Source of the DNA: Marinobacter daepoensis DSM 16072
Lineage (GTDB): Bacteria; Pseudomonadota; Gammaproteobacteria; Pseudomonadales; Oleiphilaceae
Direction of reading: 5' to 3'
DNA: 64,000 nt
Assembly (NCBI RefSeq): GCF_000421165.1
Contig: NZ_ATWI01000009.1
Coordinates: 186,001-250,000 of the forward strand
Shown piece by piece: positions 43,888 through 54,743 of this stretch (positions are counted from its first letter, which is position 1; each line of letters starts with the position of its first letter). The notes beneath the pieces were generated by a model, which did no database searches, had not been told where the DNA came from, and saw only the letters and a program-made list of their open reading frames with translations. The position numbers were made by a program, and so were the translations under genes.

Positions 43888-45774
43888 GTGCAATTATCTT
43901 TCGGCCAGAAACTGCTAGCCGCAGTCGGCCTCCTGATCGTTGTGATCATGTCTGTGTTCACCCTGACCGCCGACCAGCGACTGCAGTCAACCACCAACAC
44001 CTACGTTTCCGCGATGCTGGACGATGCCGTCAAACAGAGTACGGCGAGTATTGCCAACTGGCTCAACACTCGTCTGGATATGACAGAAGCCACGGCCTCA
44101 TCGCTGGTTAACGTCCGCACAGACCGCATGGCCCGCAACCTGTTACAAGGAATGACAAACGGAAGTGCCGCCAAAGACGTTTACGTAGGCACGAACGATG
44201 GCCGGATGATCATGAGAACCCAGGAGACCGAACAGGCGCTGCCCGCTGGGTTTGACCCTCGCCAGCGCCCCTGGTACCGCCAGGCTATGACCGAGGGCCG
44301 TGCGTCGTTCACCGAAACCTATCAGGATGCCCAGACCGGCGAGACTGTCTTGTCGGCCATTGCACCCGTGGCATCCGGCGCCTTTCAGGGGGTAGTGGGC
44401 ATGGATATCACGCTGACCGCCATTCAGGAACTGCTGTCGGCGATTACTCTTGGTGACGCCGGGTACGCGGTGCTTGTAACCCGGTCAGGCACTATCCTGT
44501 TTCATCCTGAGGAGGCGATGATTGGTAAAAACGTCCGGGATCTGCTCGGTTTCGCTCCGTCGCTCGATGGCGCGCCAGCGCAGTTCGAGCGTGAGGACGC
44601 CACCTGGAACATCGCATTTTCCCCGATCTCCGATGCCCGAAGTGTCGATTGGTATATGGCTTCGGTGGTCAACTGGGACAAGATCAATGCACCCGTCGTT
44701 GAGGCACGCATGACCGGGCTGAGTATTGCCGTTGCGGGCCTGCTGATTGCGTTGGCGTTGCTGCATCTTGGCATTCGGGCACTGATGGCGCCGGTGCGTG
44801 GCCTGAACCTCGCCATGTCTGACATTGCCTCTGGCGAGGCTGATCTGACCCAGCGACTGGACGATTCCGCAAAAGATGAGTTCGGGCAACTTGCTGCCAG
44901 CTTCAACACCTTTGTTGCAAACATTCAGCAGGTGGTGAAAGAGGTTAAGGAACGCAGTGAGGAGCTGACCGGAGACGTAACGTCATTACGTCAGACATCC
45001 AGCGATAGTCGCGCCAGCGTGGAGGGGCAGCAGCATGAAATCGACATGATCGCGACCGCGATTAATGAGATGTCGGCAGCGGCGAGTGAAATTGCCCAGA
45101 ATGCCCAGCAAACCGCTGAGGCGGCAGAAAATGCGGATCAGGAAAGCCGGGGCTCCGTGGAAACCGTGTCGGCATCCCGCGACGCCGTTCAGAAGCTGGC
45201 GGGCGAAATCAATGCAGCGGCGGAGGTGATTGATACCCTTGGCAACGACGTGTCTGCGATTACAACCGTGCTTGAGGTGATTCAGGGAATTGCGGAGCAA
45301 ACCAACCTGCTGGCCCTGAACGCGGCGATTGAAGCGGCCAGAGCGGGTGACGCAGGCCGTGGGTTTGCGGTGGTGGCGGATGAGGTAAGAAACCTTGCCC
45401 AGCGCACTCAGTCGTCGACGGAAGAGATCAATAACATGATCGAGCGCCTGCAAAAGGGGGCGCACAACGCGGTAGAGGTGATGAAGGCATCCACAGCGGT
45501 GTCCAATGTCAGCATGGAAAAGGCTCAGGATGCCATGGAGTCCTTGAATCGCATTGTGGAAGCCATTACGGCCATCAGTCAGATGACGTCCCAGATTGCC
45601 ACAGCGTCAGAGGAGCAGACGTCCGTGACTGAAGAGCTCAATGCATCGATTACCCGGATTGCGGACCAGGGCCAGGAGGCAGCGAAAGCTGCCAGTGAGA
45701 ACGACGTATACAGCGGCCACATTGAAGCGATCGGTGTTGCCCTGAATGACAAGGTCAGTCGTTTCCGGGCTTAG
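43888..45774 (+). CDS. Methyl-accepting chemotaxis protein (dCACHE type)
   Basis: A 628-residue chemoreceptor. A first membrane helix ([18 protein letters not shown]) is followed by a periplasmic CACHE domain of about 240 residues ([35 protein letters not shown]). A second helix near residue 275 ([19 protein letters not shown]), HAMP, and a signalling domain with the invariant tip [20 protein letters not shown] follow. No CheR/CheB pentapeptide at the C-terminus (ends KVSRFRA). GTG start with GAAGGAGC upstream. CACHE sequence suggests small organic ligands; the exact one is unknown. Confidence 0.93.
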   Translation: MQLSFGQKLLAAVGLLIVVIMSVFTLTADQRLQSTTNTYVSAMLDDAVKQSTASIANWLNTRLDMTEATASSLVNVRTDRMARNLLQGMTNGSAAKDVYVGTNDGRMIMRTQETEQALPAGFDPRQRPWYRQAMTEGRASFTETYQDAQTGETVLSAIAPVASGAFQGVVGMDITLTAIQELLSAITLGDAGYAVLVTRSGTILFHPEEAMIGKNVRDLLGFAPSLDGAPAQFEREDATWNIAFSPISDARSVDWYMASVVNWDKINAPVVEARMTGLSIAVAGLLIALALLHLGIRALMAPVRGLNLAMSDIASGEADLTQRLDDSAKDEFGQLAASFNTFVANIQQVVKEVKERSEELTGDVTSLRQTSSDSRASVEGQQHEIDMIATAINEMSAAASEIAQNAQQTAEAAENADQESRGSVETVSASRDAVQKLAGEINAAAEVIDTLGNDVSAITTVLEVIQGIAEQTNLLALNAAIEAARAGDAGRGFAVVADEVRNLAQRTQSSTEEINNMIERLQKGAHNAVEVMKASTAVSNVSMEKAQDAMESLNRIVEAITAISQMTSQIATASEEQTSVTEELNASITRIADQGQEAAKAASENDVYSGHIEAIGVALNDKVSRFRA

Positions 45775-45784
45775 GGCCAGCCAC

Positions 45785-46717
45785 TCACTGTTCCACCGTC
45801 AAAAGCTCTACCCGCCGTTTGAGGTTTTCCAGGGTATGTCGGCCCACATACCCTGAATCCTCGCTCAGGTAAGGGTTCTCCAGGGTGATGACCGAACGCC
45901 GGTCCAGCCCGAGGCTGGCGACGGCGTTGCCGAACCAATTCCTCAGATACACAGCAAAACTGCCATCCAGAATGGCCCGCTCCAGCCCGAGTTCCAGCCG
46001 CTGTGCGGTCTCGTGGTCGCTGGGGGAGACAAACAGATACGATGGCATGGCGTAGGCCAGGAGGATGTTTGGCTCAATAGCCAGATCGTCGGCCTTGTTA
46101 TGCTGCAGGTCGAACATCACCTCGCTGACGCCCCGGGCAAAACAGTCGAACCGACGGTTGCGCAACATGCCGAACAGGATTTCATAGCGCGTGTGGGTGA
46201 TCACCGATAGCCCATTGGCCTCAAGGATCGGGGTGTCTGGCCAATGAGCCCCCTGGCCAATGCTGATCCCGCGCTTTCGCATATCGTCCAGACTGGTAAT
46301 GCCGTCGAAACGACTCAGATTCTCTGGCAGCACCAGGCACACACGAAACCCCAGCAACCCGCCATCGACCGGCACCGGGATCGCATTCAGGAACAGCTCG
46401 CGCTCCTCGGAAGTCGCTACGTTGGCAATATCCAGAATCCGGCTCTTGGTATTGCCCAGTTCCCGAAGCGCTCGCCCCTGGCTCAGCTCTTCGCTACGAA
46501 CAATCCGATATGCGCCATACTCCGGAGTTTTGCGAAGCGCGAGTTCAACCAGATTCCGGATAGCCGGGTTGTCGAAGTTGCGGTACCACAGAATGTATTC
46601 TCGGACGGCGCTCGCTTCTGTGTCGGAGGCCGCAACGGCAGCAGGCAGTAGCTGGAGGCAGGCTAGCAGAGCACACAGCGGCCACAGCCGCCTGGTAATC
46701 AGGGTGAATGTATACAA
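45785..46717 (-). CDS. Periplasmic solute-binding-like protein
   Basis: A 310-residue exported protein with signal peptide (LWPLCALLACLQLLPAAVAA). The body resembles type II periplasmic binding proteins in length and in blocks such as GITSLDDMRKRGISIGQG and RRFDCFARGVSEVMFDLQ. No transporter genes adjoin it, so it may be an orphan binding or sensor protein. It is convergent with the chemoreceptor, 10 bp apart, and a functional link to it is only possible, not shown. Confidence 0.65.
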   Translation of the reverse strand: MYTFTLITRRLWPLCALLACLQLLPAAVAASDTEASAVREYILWYRNFDNPAIRNLVELALRKTPEYGAYRIVRSEELSQGRALRELGNTKSRILDIANVATSEERELFLNAIPVPVDGGLLGFRVCLVLPENLSRFDGITSLDDMRKRGISIGQGAHWPDTPILEANGLSVITHTRYEILFGMLRNRRFDCFARGVSEVMFDLQHNKADDLAIEPNILLAYAMPSYLFVSPSDHETAQRLELGLERAILDGSFAVYLRNWFGNAVASLGLDRRSVITLENPYLSEDSGYVGRHTLENLKRRVELLTVEQ

Positions 46718-46900
46718 CGCAGAGTCCTTTGCATGGTGTACGGCTTAGAGCTGAGAAAACTTAACAGACTATTCTTATAGCTTAGTTCAGATAACGGGAG
46801 CGCCAACGAACAGTTTTCAAAAAATCGCTAAAAGTTGCTTGAAGTCGCAGAAACAGGCTGTAAGTATCCCTTCTTAAACAAAAAAGCAGGGTACAGTTTC

Positions 46901-47455
46901 ATGGCACTTATCGATTCTTTGATTGGCACCGCAGGCCAATGGGTTGCGTCTTCCAACCCTAAAGCGACGCTGGCACAACCTCTGGATTGGCTCAGGAAAA
47001 CCGGCAGCTATGCGGCGGTAAACCGGATCATTGGCATGGCCATACCCTTTGCCACCCGAAATAACTTCAGTGTGGAGGAGCTCCGGCCTGGTTACGTTAA
47101 AGCCCGGATACGCCTTAAAGGCAACAAAAACCATTTTGGCAGCCTGTACGCCGGCGCCTACTTTCTGGTGGCGGAAATCCCCGGTGGTGTCCTGACTCTG
47201 TTTGACCTTGGGCCGAATTACACGCCAATCCTGAAAGAGATGACGCTGGAGTTTCTGCAACCGGCAAATTCAGACGTTACGGTGGAGTTTGCTCTGTCAC
47301 CAGAGGCGGTGGCGGGTATTCTGGCTGACGCTGACTCAACCGGGCGGGCCAAATTTACTCTGGAGGGGGTTCTGAAAGACGAGGAGGGCAATCATGTTGC
47401 CAATTCGGTTGCGCACTACCGGGTACGCAAGAAAGGCTTCACGCCTCAGGGCTGA
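46901..47455 (+). CDS. DUF4442 hotdog-fold protein
   Basis: A 184-residue protein with the DUF4442 hotdog pattern: [40 protein letters not shown] and [18 protein letters not shown]. Related to thioesterases, but no catalytic residue is certain. The ATG at 46901 is chosen because the conserved part starts there. Its 3' end overlaps that of recQ by 17 bp tail to tail. Confidence 0.8.
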   Translation: MALIDSLIGTAGQWVASSNPKATLAQPLDWLRKTGSYAAVNRIIGMAIPFATRNNFSVEELRPGYVKARIRLKGNKNHFGSLYAGAYFLVAEIPGGVLTLFDLGPNYTPILKEMTLEFLQPANSDVTVEFALSPEAVAGILADADSTGRAKFTLEGVLKDEEGNHVANSVAHYRVRKKGFTPQG

Positions 47456-49316
47456 GTGAGCGAAGGGTTTCCAGGAAGACGTCGCCATATTTTTCCAGTT
47501 TGGCGGCACCTACGCCACTCACCTCGGCCAGCTCTTCCCGTGTGGCAGGCCGACGTTCGAGCATCGCGAACAGGGTAGTGTCGTGGAAAATAACGTAGGG
47601 AGGCACGCCCTGCTTATCGGCGAGGGCTTTCCGGCAGGCTCGCAGAGCATCCCAGCCCGCATGGTCGGTAATCTGGTCACGCACATCCTGGCCACTTCGC
47701 CGGCCGCCGGATGATTTGGCGCCTGCGCCTTTGCGAGCCACCGGATCTTTTCTCAGCTCAATGGCCTGCTCTCCCTTGAGCAGGGGGCGGCAACGCTCGG
47801 TCAACTGCAAGGCCCCGTAACCCTCGGGGTCGGCTCTCAGGTAACCGTTAGCCACCAATTGCCGAAAAACCGACTTCCATTCGTTGGCGGATAATTCCTG
47901 TCCAATGCCATAGGTGGTAATGGCCTGGTGTCCGGATTGCAGAATACGCTCGTTTTCAGACCCTCTGAGCACATCAATGACATAACTCACGCCAAAGCGC
48001 TGCCCGGTCCGATAGACGCAGGACAGGGCCTTCTGAACGGCTACCGTCCCGTCCCAGGTTTCCGGAGGGGTCAGGCAGGTATCGCAATTGCCGCAAGGGG
48101 CTTCAAGGGAATCGCCAAAATAATTCAGCAACACCTGGCGCCTGCACTGAGTAACTTCACACAGCCCGAGCATGGCATCTAACTTCTGGCGTTCGACCCG
48201 CTTGAACTGGTCGTTGCCCTGAGAGGCCTCCAGCATCTGGCGGAGTTTGATGACATCCTGAAGGCCATAGACCATCCACGCCGTTGATGGTTTCCCATCC
48301 CGGCCAGCGCGGCCGGTTTCCTGGTAGTAGGCTTCCAGGCTTTTGGGCAAGTCCAGATGCGCCACAAACCGCACATCCGGTTTATCGATACCCATACCAA
48401 AGGCAATGGTGGCCACAACAATCACGCCATCTTCCCGGAGAAAACGCTCCTGATTGCGGGCTCGCTCCTCGGCACTCAGGCCCGCGTGGTAGGGGAGTGC
48501 GGTGTAGCCTTTACTGCTCAAAAGGCGAGCAGTGGCGTCCACTTTATTTCGGGACAGGCAATACACGATCCCGCAATCTTCTTGATGTTCAGCATGAATG
48601 AAGTCCAGCAACTGTTTGTTTGCATTCGTTTTTGGAGTTATCCGATACTGAATGTTTGGCCGGTCAAACCCACTGATGAAGTGGCGGGCCCGGGTCAGTG
48701 ACAGGCGTTCGGCAATTTCCTTACGGGTGCGCTCGTCGGCGGTGGCGGTCAGCGCGATGCGGGGAATGCCAGGGAACTCGCTGGCGAGCATGCTCAACTG
48801 AAGGTAATCTGAGCGGAAATCATGCCCCCACTGGGATACGCAATGGGCTTCATCAATGGCAAACAGCGACAGAGAGGCGTTGTGCAACAGCTCAATGGTG
48901 CGGGGCTGAATCAGGCGCTCCGGGGCACAGTACAGCAAATCCAACTCACCCGTTGCCAGCGCATACTCGGTAGCCCGGGCCTGCTCATAGTCCATTGTCG
49001 AGTTCAGAAACGCGGCTTTTACACCCAGCTCCCGAAGCGCGGCCACCTGATCCTGCATCAACGCAATCAGAGGCGAGACAACCACGGCGGTCCCCGGGCG
49101 GACCAGCGCCGGCACCTGATAACACAGGGATTTACCGCCGCCCGTTGGCATCAGAACCAGGGCATCGCCGCCGCTGACCACTTCGTTAACGATGTCACCC
49201 TGTAGCGGGCGGAATGCCTCATAGCCAAACACTTCATGCAGCACCTGTTCCGGGCTTCTGCCGGCGGAAGTCGGTCGCTCGCTGGTCAGTTGATCGAAGT
49301 CCTGGTCGGTGTACAT
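47439..49316 (-). CDS. recQ: ATP-dependent DNA helicase RecQ
   Basis: A 625-residue superfamily 2 helicase. Helicase motifs [15 protein letters not shown] near residue 53, [15 protein letters not shown] near 153 and GRAGRDG near 340 are present. The zinc-binding block [20 protein letters not shown] leads into the RQC domain, and an HRDC domain fills the last 80 residues. Length is typical (E. coli 609). It unwinds recombination and replication intermediates. Monocistronic. Confidence 0.95.
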   Translation of the reverse strand: MYTDQDFDQLTSERPTSAGRSPEQVLHEVFGYEAFRPLQGDIVNEVVSGGDALVLMPTGGGKSLCYQVPALVRPGTAVVVSPLIALMQDQVAALRELGVKAAFLNSTMDYEQARATEYALATGELDLLYCAPERLIQPRTIELLHNASLSLFAIDEAHCVSQWGHDFRSDYLQLSMLASEFPGIPRIALTATADERTRKEIAERLSLTRARHFISGFDRPNIQYRITPKTNANKQLLDFIHAEHQEDCGIVYCLSRNKVDATARLLSSKGYTALPYHAGLSAEERARNQERFLREDGVIVVATIAFGMGIDKPDVRFVAHLDLPKSLEAYYQETGRAGRDGKPSTAWMVYGLQDVIKLRQMLEASQGNDQFKRVERQKLDAMLGLCEVTQCRRQVLLNYFGDSLEAPCGNCDTCLTPPETWDGTVAVQKALSCVYRTGQRFGVSYVIDVLRGSENERILQSGHQAITTYGIGQELSANEWKSVFRQLVANGYLRADPEGYGALQLTERCRPLLKGEQAIELRKDPVARKGAGAKSSGGRRSGQDVRDQITDHAGWDALRACRKALADKQGVPPYVIFHDTTLFAMLERRPATREELAEVSGVGAAKLEKYGDVFLETLRSLSPEA

Positions 49317-49484
49317 TCAGTGGTCGGCCTTTGGGGAATAGAGGGAACGGCGGGATTCTATCAGATCCTCGGGATTGTTTGGTCAACTGGCCATTAGGGT
49401 GGAGGAAAACCGGGAAGAGAAAGGATACAATAGCGCCCCTTTCAAGATACTCTGATCAACGCTGCGAACAACAACAGGGCTTGC

Positions 49485-50690
49485 ATGCAGGAATTTGACG
49501 CAATCCGTCCCTATTCGGATGAAGAAACCGCACCAACCATCCAGCGGTTGGTGAATGACCGGGATTTCCTCGATATGGTTGGCCGGTTTAAATCGCCAGC
49601 CCTGGCAAAATGGGCGCCCAGCGTTCTGAGGTTGTTTATTCGCCGCTGGCTGATCAGCCATTTCGGGCATTACAGCCGTGTGGATGACCTTCAGGCGGGG
49701 GTGTCCCAATACGTGGGTGAACTGGTTGAGAAAACCACCACGCGAGTCACCCACAGTGGGCTGGAAAATCTGAACAAGAATACGGCTCATCTGTTTATCT
49801 CAAACCACCGGGATATCGTGTTTGACCCGATGGTGGTGAACTACCTGCTGTTCCAGAATGGGTTTCATACCACTCGCATAGCGATTGGAGACAACCTGCT
49901 CTCCAACCGGGTGTTTGCAGAGATGATGCGGCTCAACAAGAGTTTCGTGGTTCGCCGTAACATCACCAGCCCGCGGGAAATGCGAGACGCTTATCTCACA
50001 CTTTCCGGTTTCATCAATCACAGCATTGAAACCAATCACAGCATCTGGATTGCCCAGCGTGAGGGGCGGGCCAAGGACGGGATTGACGCCACAGATCCGG
50101 CGATCGTAAAGATGTTTTACATGAGCCAGAAGAAATCCGGCCTGGGCTTCGATGAGGCCATGAACCGCTTGCGTATCGTGCCGGTCTCCATTGCCTATGA
50201 GTACGACCCTTGCGATGCCGATAAAGCAAAGGAGCTGGAAGTCCGTGCGCGGACCGGGGTGTACCAGAAGACGGAAGGCGAAGATACCGACCAGATCGTC
50301 AAAGGGCTGACGGGCTACAAGGGCCACGTGCACGTGCATTTCGGAGCACCGATTTCTGATTCACCCGACAACCCGAAGGCGTTGGCTGCCCGTATTGACC
50401 ACGAAATGCATTCAAACTACCACCTGCACGCCTCCAATCTGGTGGCTTATCAAATGCGGGGCGTTCATCCCGAAAGTCATGAAATACCGGACAGCATCGG
50501 GGAAAGCGTGGTGACTGCAGAAACCTGGTCACCAGCAGATATGGAGGCGGCAACGGCAGAAATGGAGCGCCGGCTTGAAGCCTGTGCTCCGGCTATCCGC
50601 CCATACCTTCTCGACATGTACGCGAACCCGGTGGTCAATGCGCTGGCGGCCAGCAACCACCGAGAGCCTCTGGCTCCGATAGAGGACTGA
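49485..50690 (+). CDS. 1-acylglycerol-3-phosphate/PlsB-like acyltransferase
   Basis: A 401-residue acyltransferase. The catalytic HX4D motif is NHRDIVFDP near residue 107; FVVRRNITSPREMRDAYL and IWIAQREGRAKDG are the second and third conserved blocks of the PlsC/PlsB superfamily. The long C-terminus distinguishes it from simple PlsC (about 240 aa). Cytoplasmic membrane-associated lipid acylation is expected. It converges with glgP, 3 bp apart. Confidence 0.85.
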   Translation: MQEFDAIRPYSDEETAPTIQRLVNDRDFLDMVGRFKSPALAKWAPSVLRLFIRRWLISHFGHYSRVDDLQAGVSQYVGELVEKTTTRVTHSGLENLNKNTAHLFISNHRDIVFDPMVVNYLLFQNGFHTTRIAIGDNLLSNRVFAEMMRLNKSFVVRRNITSPREMRDAYLTLSGFINHSIETNHSIWIAQREGRAKDGIDATDPAIVKMFYMSQKKSGLGFDEAMNRLRIVPVSIAYEYDPCDADKAKELEVRARTGVYQKTEGEDTDQIVKGLTGYKGHVHVHFGAPISDSPDNPKALAARIDHEMHSNYHLHASNLVAYQMRGVHPESHEIPDSIGESVVTAETWSPADMEAATAEMERRLEACAPAIRPYLLDMYANPVVNALAASNHREPLAPIED

Positions 50691-50693
50691 GGT

Positions 50694-53246
50694 TCAGGCC
50701 CAGAGCATGGCGCCCATCTCCAGTGGATGGGTCAAGGCCTGGTGATACGGGTACATGCGAAGGCGGAGGGTCTGTAACCCGGGGTTTGGGGGTTGTATCT
50801 GTGTGGTGAACAGCGTTTTGCCGTCGATGCCTCCAGAGGGCGCCAGCAGGAACGCTTCCGGGCCCGGTTCCGCATGCGTACCGATACACTCGGGCGCCAC
50901 CAGACATTCCACTCGTACATCTTCTGGCGCCAGCCCGTTCAGATCCACCGCGACCTTCAGTTCCACTGACTCGTCCCAGAAACAGCGATCGGTCACACAG
51001 CCGTGAACCTGCATGGATACCCGGGGCCACGCATGGCGAACCCGGGCCTTCCAGTCGGCCAGGTCGCGGGCCAGCCTGGCATCGTTCTCAATCAGCCGTA
51101 AGCCCTGGCGCGTGGCAGGACGATAATAGTGACGGACATAGTCCATCACCATGCGCTGGGCATTGAATCGTGGCGTTATTGTCTTCATCGATGCCTTGGA
51201 GCGAGCAACCCAGTCTTTCGAGTAGCCTTGGGAGGCGCGATTGTAATAGAGCGGAATGACCTCGTGCTCGAGGAGGTCAATGAGGTCCCGGGCCTCTTCC
51301 CGGTTGCGGAATTCAGCATCCAGCCCTGTATCTCTTGGGGTGATCGCCCAGCCGTTGGTTTTCTCGTAACCTTCCCCCCACCAACCATCAAGCACACTGA
51401 GATTGAGGGCACCATTCACTGCCGCCTTTTCGCCGGACGTGCCGCTCGCTTCTTTGGGGTATTCCGGGGTATTCAGCCAGACATCTACACCGCTGAGCAA
51501 CCGGCGCGCCATAGCCTGATCATAATCTTCCAGAAGAACGATATGGCCGATCAGGTTCGGCTGCAGGGACAGATCGTGGATGACTTTGATCAGCTGCTGG
51601 CCGGGCTTGTCCTGCGGATGCGCTTTGCCGGCAAACACCAGTACCACTGGCTGATCTGGCCGGGTAAGTAATCGTTCCAGTCTTGGGAGATCCGAAAAGA
51701 TCAGGGTTGCGCGTTTATAGGTGGCAAACCGGCGGGCAAAACCTATAACAAGAGCGTCCTGTTCCGGCGAGACCAGCTTTCTGGTCATCCGCTCGGTGAC
51801 TGAATGTCCGGTTCCGTTACGAGTGTGCTGGCGCCGGAGTCGTCGAACGATGAACTCAGCCATCTGCTGTTTCAGGGCTTTGTGCACACTCCAGTAGTGA
51901 TAATCGGGAATACGGTCGACAAACTGCCAGAACTCCCGGTTTCTCAGCTCACTTTTCCAGGTGGGTGCCTGAATATTGAACAGGCTTGCCCATTCCGGAG
52001 CGAGGAACGTTGGCACGTGAATGCCGTTGGTGATGTAACCAATGGGATTCTCTCCGAAAGGAATCTGGGGCCAGATATCCCCTTCCATCTGTGAGGCGAC
52101 CGCGCCGTGAATCCGGCTAACCCCGTTATGAAATCGGGACCCGCGCAAGCCCAGACTGGTCATGTTGAAACTGTGATCACCGTTCTTGCTACCCAGTGCG
52201 AACACGTCCTGAAACTCCAGTCCGGCCTCTTGCAGATAGGGGCCGAGAAAATGCTCAACCAGATCTCGGGGGAAGATGTCATGGCCGGCCGGGACGGGGG
52301 TATGGGTAGTGAACAAGGTAGACCCCGCCACCCATTCCAGAGCGGCGCCAAAAGGCAAGCCATTGGCCATAGCCATGCGGCAACGCTCCAGAATCTGGAA
52401 GGCTGCGTGGCCTTCATTGATGTGCCAGGCGGTGGGGTTGATTGAAAGCTTGTGCAAGACCCGAGTGCCGCCAATACCCAGCAACATTTCCTGGCTGATC
52501 CGGGTAGCGGAATCGCCCCCATACAACTGCAGCGTAAGATTCCGGTCTTCTTCGCTGTTTTCAGGGGTGTTGGTGTCCAGAAGATACAGAGAAATATGGC
52601 CGACCCGGGCCAGCCACACCCGGGCCTGCACATCCCGGCCCGGGAACGGCACCGACACTGTCAGGGGAGTACCGCCCGTTTCCACCAGGGTGATTGGCAA
52701 CTCGTCGCTGGAATGGCACTGATAGCGGGCAATCTGATGGCCATGGGCGTCGATGGTCTGAATAAAGTAACCCTGCTGGTACAACAGGCCGACCGCCACA
52801 AACGGCAACCCAAGGTCACTGGCCGCCTTGCAGTGATCACCTGCCAGTATGCCGAGGCCACCTGAATAAATCGGGAAGCTTTCGTGAAATCCGAATTCCG
52901 CGCAGAAATAGGCCACCAGGCTATCGCTCGGGTTCAGAGCCTCCAGAACTTCATTGCCGGGTTCGGATTCGAGGTAGGCCTCGTAAGCCGACACCACCCG
53001 GCGGTACTCCGCCAGAAACGCCCGGTCCTCGGCCGCCTCATCCAGCCTCACCTGAGCGACTCGGCGCAGAAATACCTTTGGGTTGTGTTCAACTTTCTGC
53101 CACAACCTGAGATCGATTCTGGCAAACAGGCTCCGCACCCCATGATTCCAGCTGTAAAACAGGTCGTTGGCCAGAACATCCAGTTGCGCCAGAACCTCAG
53201 GCAGCCTGGGGCGAGCTTCCAGGCGGAATTCGGTTGCCCTATGCAT
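50694..53246 (-). CDS. glgP: Alpha-glucan phosphorylase (first copy)
   Basis: An 850-residue GT35 phosphorylase of the alpha-glucan branch that starts with an N-terminal DUF3417-like region (LDVLANDLFYSWNHGVRSLF). It releases glucose 1-phosphate from glycogen. Active-site blocks AYFCAEFGFHESFPIYSGG, INEGHAAFQILERCR, FTTHTPVPAGHD and the PLP lysine K607 in ASGTSGEKAAVNGALNLS are present; the residue before the lysine is E rather than the usual M. Last gene of the leftward glgB-glgA-glgP operon, 39 bp after glgA. Confidence 0.92.
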   Translation of the reverse strand: MHRATEFRLEARPRLPEVLAQLDVLANDLFYSWNHGVRSLFARIDLRLWQKVEHNPKVFLRRVAQVRLDEAAEDRAFLAEYRRVVSAYEAYLESEPGNEVLEALNPSDSLVAYFCAEFGFHESFPIYSGGLGILAGDHCKAASDLGLPFVAVGLLYQQGYFIQTIDAHGHQIARYQCHSSDELPITLVETGGTPLTVSVPFPGRDVQARVWLARVGHISLYLLDTNTPENSEEDRNLTLQLYGGDSATRISQEMLLGIGGTRVLHKLSINPTAWHINEGHAAFQILERCRMAMANGLPFGAALEWVAGSTLFTTHTPVPAGHDIFPRDLVEHFLGPYLQEAGLEFQDVFALGSKNGDHSFNMTSLGLRGSRFHNGVSRIHGAVASQMEGDIWPQIPFGENPIGYITNGIHVPTFLAPEWASLFNIQAPTWKSELRNREFWQFVDRIPDYHYWSVHKALKQQMAEFIVRRLRRQHTRNGTGHSVTERMTRKLVSPEQDALVIGFARRFATYKRATLIFSDLPRLERLLTRPDQPVVLVFAGKAHPQDKPGQQLIKVIHDLSLQPNLIGHIVLLEDYDQAMARRLLSGVDVWLNTPEYPKEASGTSGEKAAVNGALNLSVLDGWWGEGYEKTNGWAITPRDTGLDAEFRNREEARDLIDLLEHEVIPLYYNRASQGYSKDWVARSKASMKTITPRFNAQRMVMDYVRHYYRPATRQGLRLIENDARLARDLADWKARVRHAWPRVSMQVHGCVTDRCFWDESVELKVAVDLNGLAPEDVRVECLVAPECIGTHAEPGPEAFLLAPSGGIDGKTLFTTQIQPPNPGLQTLRLRMYPYHQALTHPLEMGAMLWA

Positions 53247-53285
53247 GGTATTCGCCTCCTGTTTACAGGTGTCGCCCAGTCAGGG

Positions 53286-54743
53286 CTAGCCCTGATTACT
53301 GGTACCTGACAGCATCTGGTACAGGGATACATATTGGCCTGCGCTGTTCGCCCAGGAATAATCGCCTTTCATTCCGTTGTCCTGGAGCTTTCGCCAGGTT
53401 TTCCGGCACCCGAAGGCCGTGAGTGCCCGTTCAATCGCTTTGTAAAAAGCGTCTGGAGTAGGCTCACGGAACACAAAACCGTTAGCCCTTGGCAGGCCGA
53501 CCTCTGCAGGGTCAAAAACGGTATCGTTGAGTCCTCCGACACCATGAACCACGGGAACAGTGCCATACCGGAGGCTGTACATCTGGTTCAGGCCACAGGG
53601 CTCAAACCTTGAGGGCATCAGAAAACCGTCGGCGCCAGCCGTGATTCTGTGGGCCAGCCCTTCATGGTAGCCCAGAGAGAGGGAGCATTGGTTCGGCCAA
53701 TTCCTTGCCACAGAAGTCAGCGCTTCCTGATAATGATGTTCACCGGAGCCAAGTATGGCGAACTGGCATCCTCTCTCGAGCAGGGGCGTGATCACGCCCA
53801 GCAGCCAGTCCAGACCTTTCTGCTCTACCAGCCGACCAACGAAACCTAACAGGGGGGCAGAGCTGATATCGAGCCCCAGCTCCTGCTGCAAACGGGACTT
53901 GCCCATGGCTTTGTCGGTGATGTTGTCGGCGCCGTAGTGATGCATTAAATGGGGATCGTCGTTGGGGTTCCATTGCCGCGTGTCGATTCCATTCAAAATC
54001 CCCCGGAGGCGAGAGGCTCTGTGCCTAAGCAAACCATCCAGCCCGTAACCGAACCATGGGGTCTGAATTTCCGCTGCATAGCCGGGGCTGACCGTGGTTA
54101 TAGCATCACTGAATACCAGCCCCCCCTTCAGAAAGGACAGCTGGCCGTGGAATTCCAGTAACTCGTATCGCCACAAAAAATCCGGTAGCCCCAGAGCCCT
54201 GAAGGTTTCGTGGGAAAAGAGCCCCTGGTAGGCGAGGTTGTGGATGGTGAACACGGTTTTGGGGGCATTCTGTGCGTCGGAAAGGAACACCGGAATGAGT
54301 GCCGACTGCCAGTCGTTGCAATGAACGATGTCTGGCACCCAGGGTAAGCCAAGCTGGCCAAGGGCCATCATGCTGCCAATCCGGGCGAACAGGTGGTACC
54401 GGTGGGCGTTGTCCCACCAGTCTTCGCCAGATTCGTTCTGGTAAGGGCTGTTGCCGGCCCGGTCGAAAAGAGCCGGGCAATCCACCAGCCAGAGCGTGAC
54501 GGTGGTACCCGGTAAACGGGTTTGCCAGAGTGATACATCGTATTGACCACACCGGAACCGGGTTTTTCGCCGGGAACCGTTTTCCCGGGCGGCGTTCAGG
54601 GCCGCCGGGTAGCCAGGCAACAACAGCTGACAGTCATAGCCCAGGCGACAAAGAGCATCTGGCAGGCTCGCAGAGACATCTGCCAGCCCTCCGGTTTTGA
54701 TCAGAGGGAAAACCTCACTGGTAACAAACAGTATCCGGATCAT
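53286..54743 (-). CDS. glgA: Glycogen synthase (ADP-glucose)
   Basis: A 485-residue GT5 enzyme that extends alpha-1,4-glucan from ADP-glucose. The N-terminus [20 protein letters not shown] carries the KTGGL sugar-nucleotide motif at residues 17-21; the distal [19 protein letters not shown] holds the conserved E-x7-E region. Its start overlaps the glgB stop by 4 bp. Works with GlgC and GlgB encoded beside it. Confidence 0.95.
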   Translation of the reverse strand: MIRILFVTSEVFPLIKTGGLADVSASLPDALCRLGYDCQLLLPGYPAALNAARENGSRRKTRFRCGQYDVSLWQTRLPGTTVTLWLVDCPALFDRAGNSPYQNESGEDWWDNAHRYHLFARIGSMMALGQLGLPWVPDIVHCNDWQSALIPVFLSDAQNAPKTVFTIHNLAYQGLFSHETFRALGLPDFLWRYELLEFHGQLSFLKGGLVFSDAITTVSPGYAAEIQTPWFGYGLDGLLRHRASRLRGILNGIDTRQWNPNDDPHLMHHYGADNITDKAMGKSRLQQELGLDISSAPLLGFVGRLVEQKGLDWLLGVITPLLERGCQFAILGSGEHHYQEALTSVARNWPNQCSLSLGYHEGLAHRITAGADGFLMPSRFEPCGLNQMYSLRYGTVPVVHGVGGLNDTVFDPAEVGLPRANGFVFREPTPDAFYKAIERALTAFGCRKTWRKLQDNGMKGDYSWANSAGQYVSLYQMLSGTSNQG

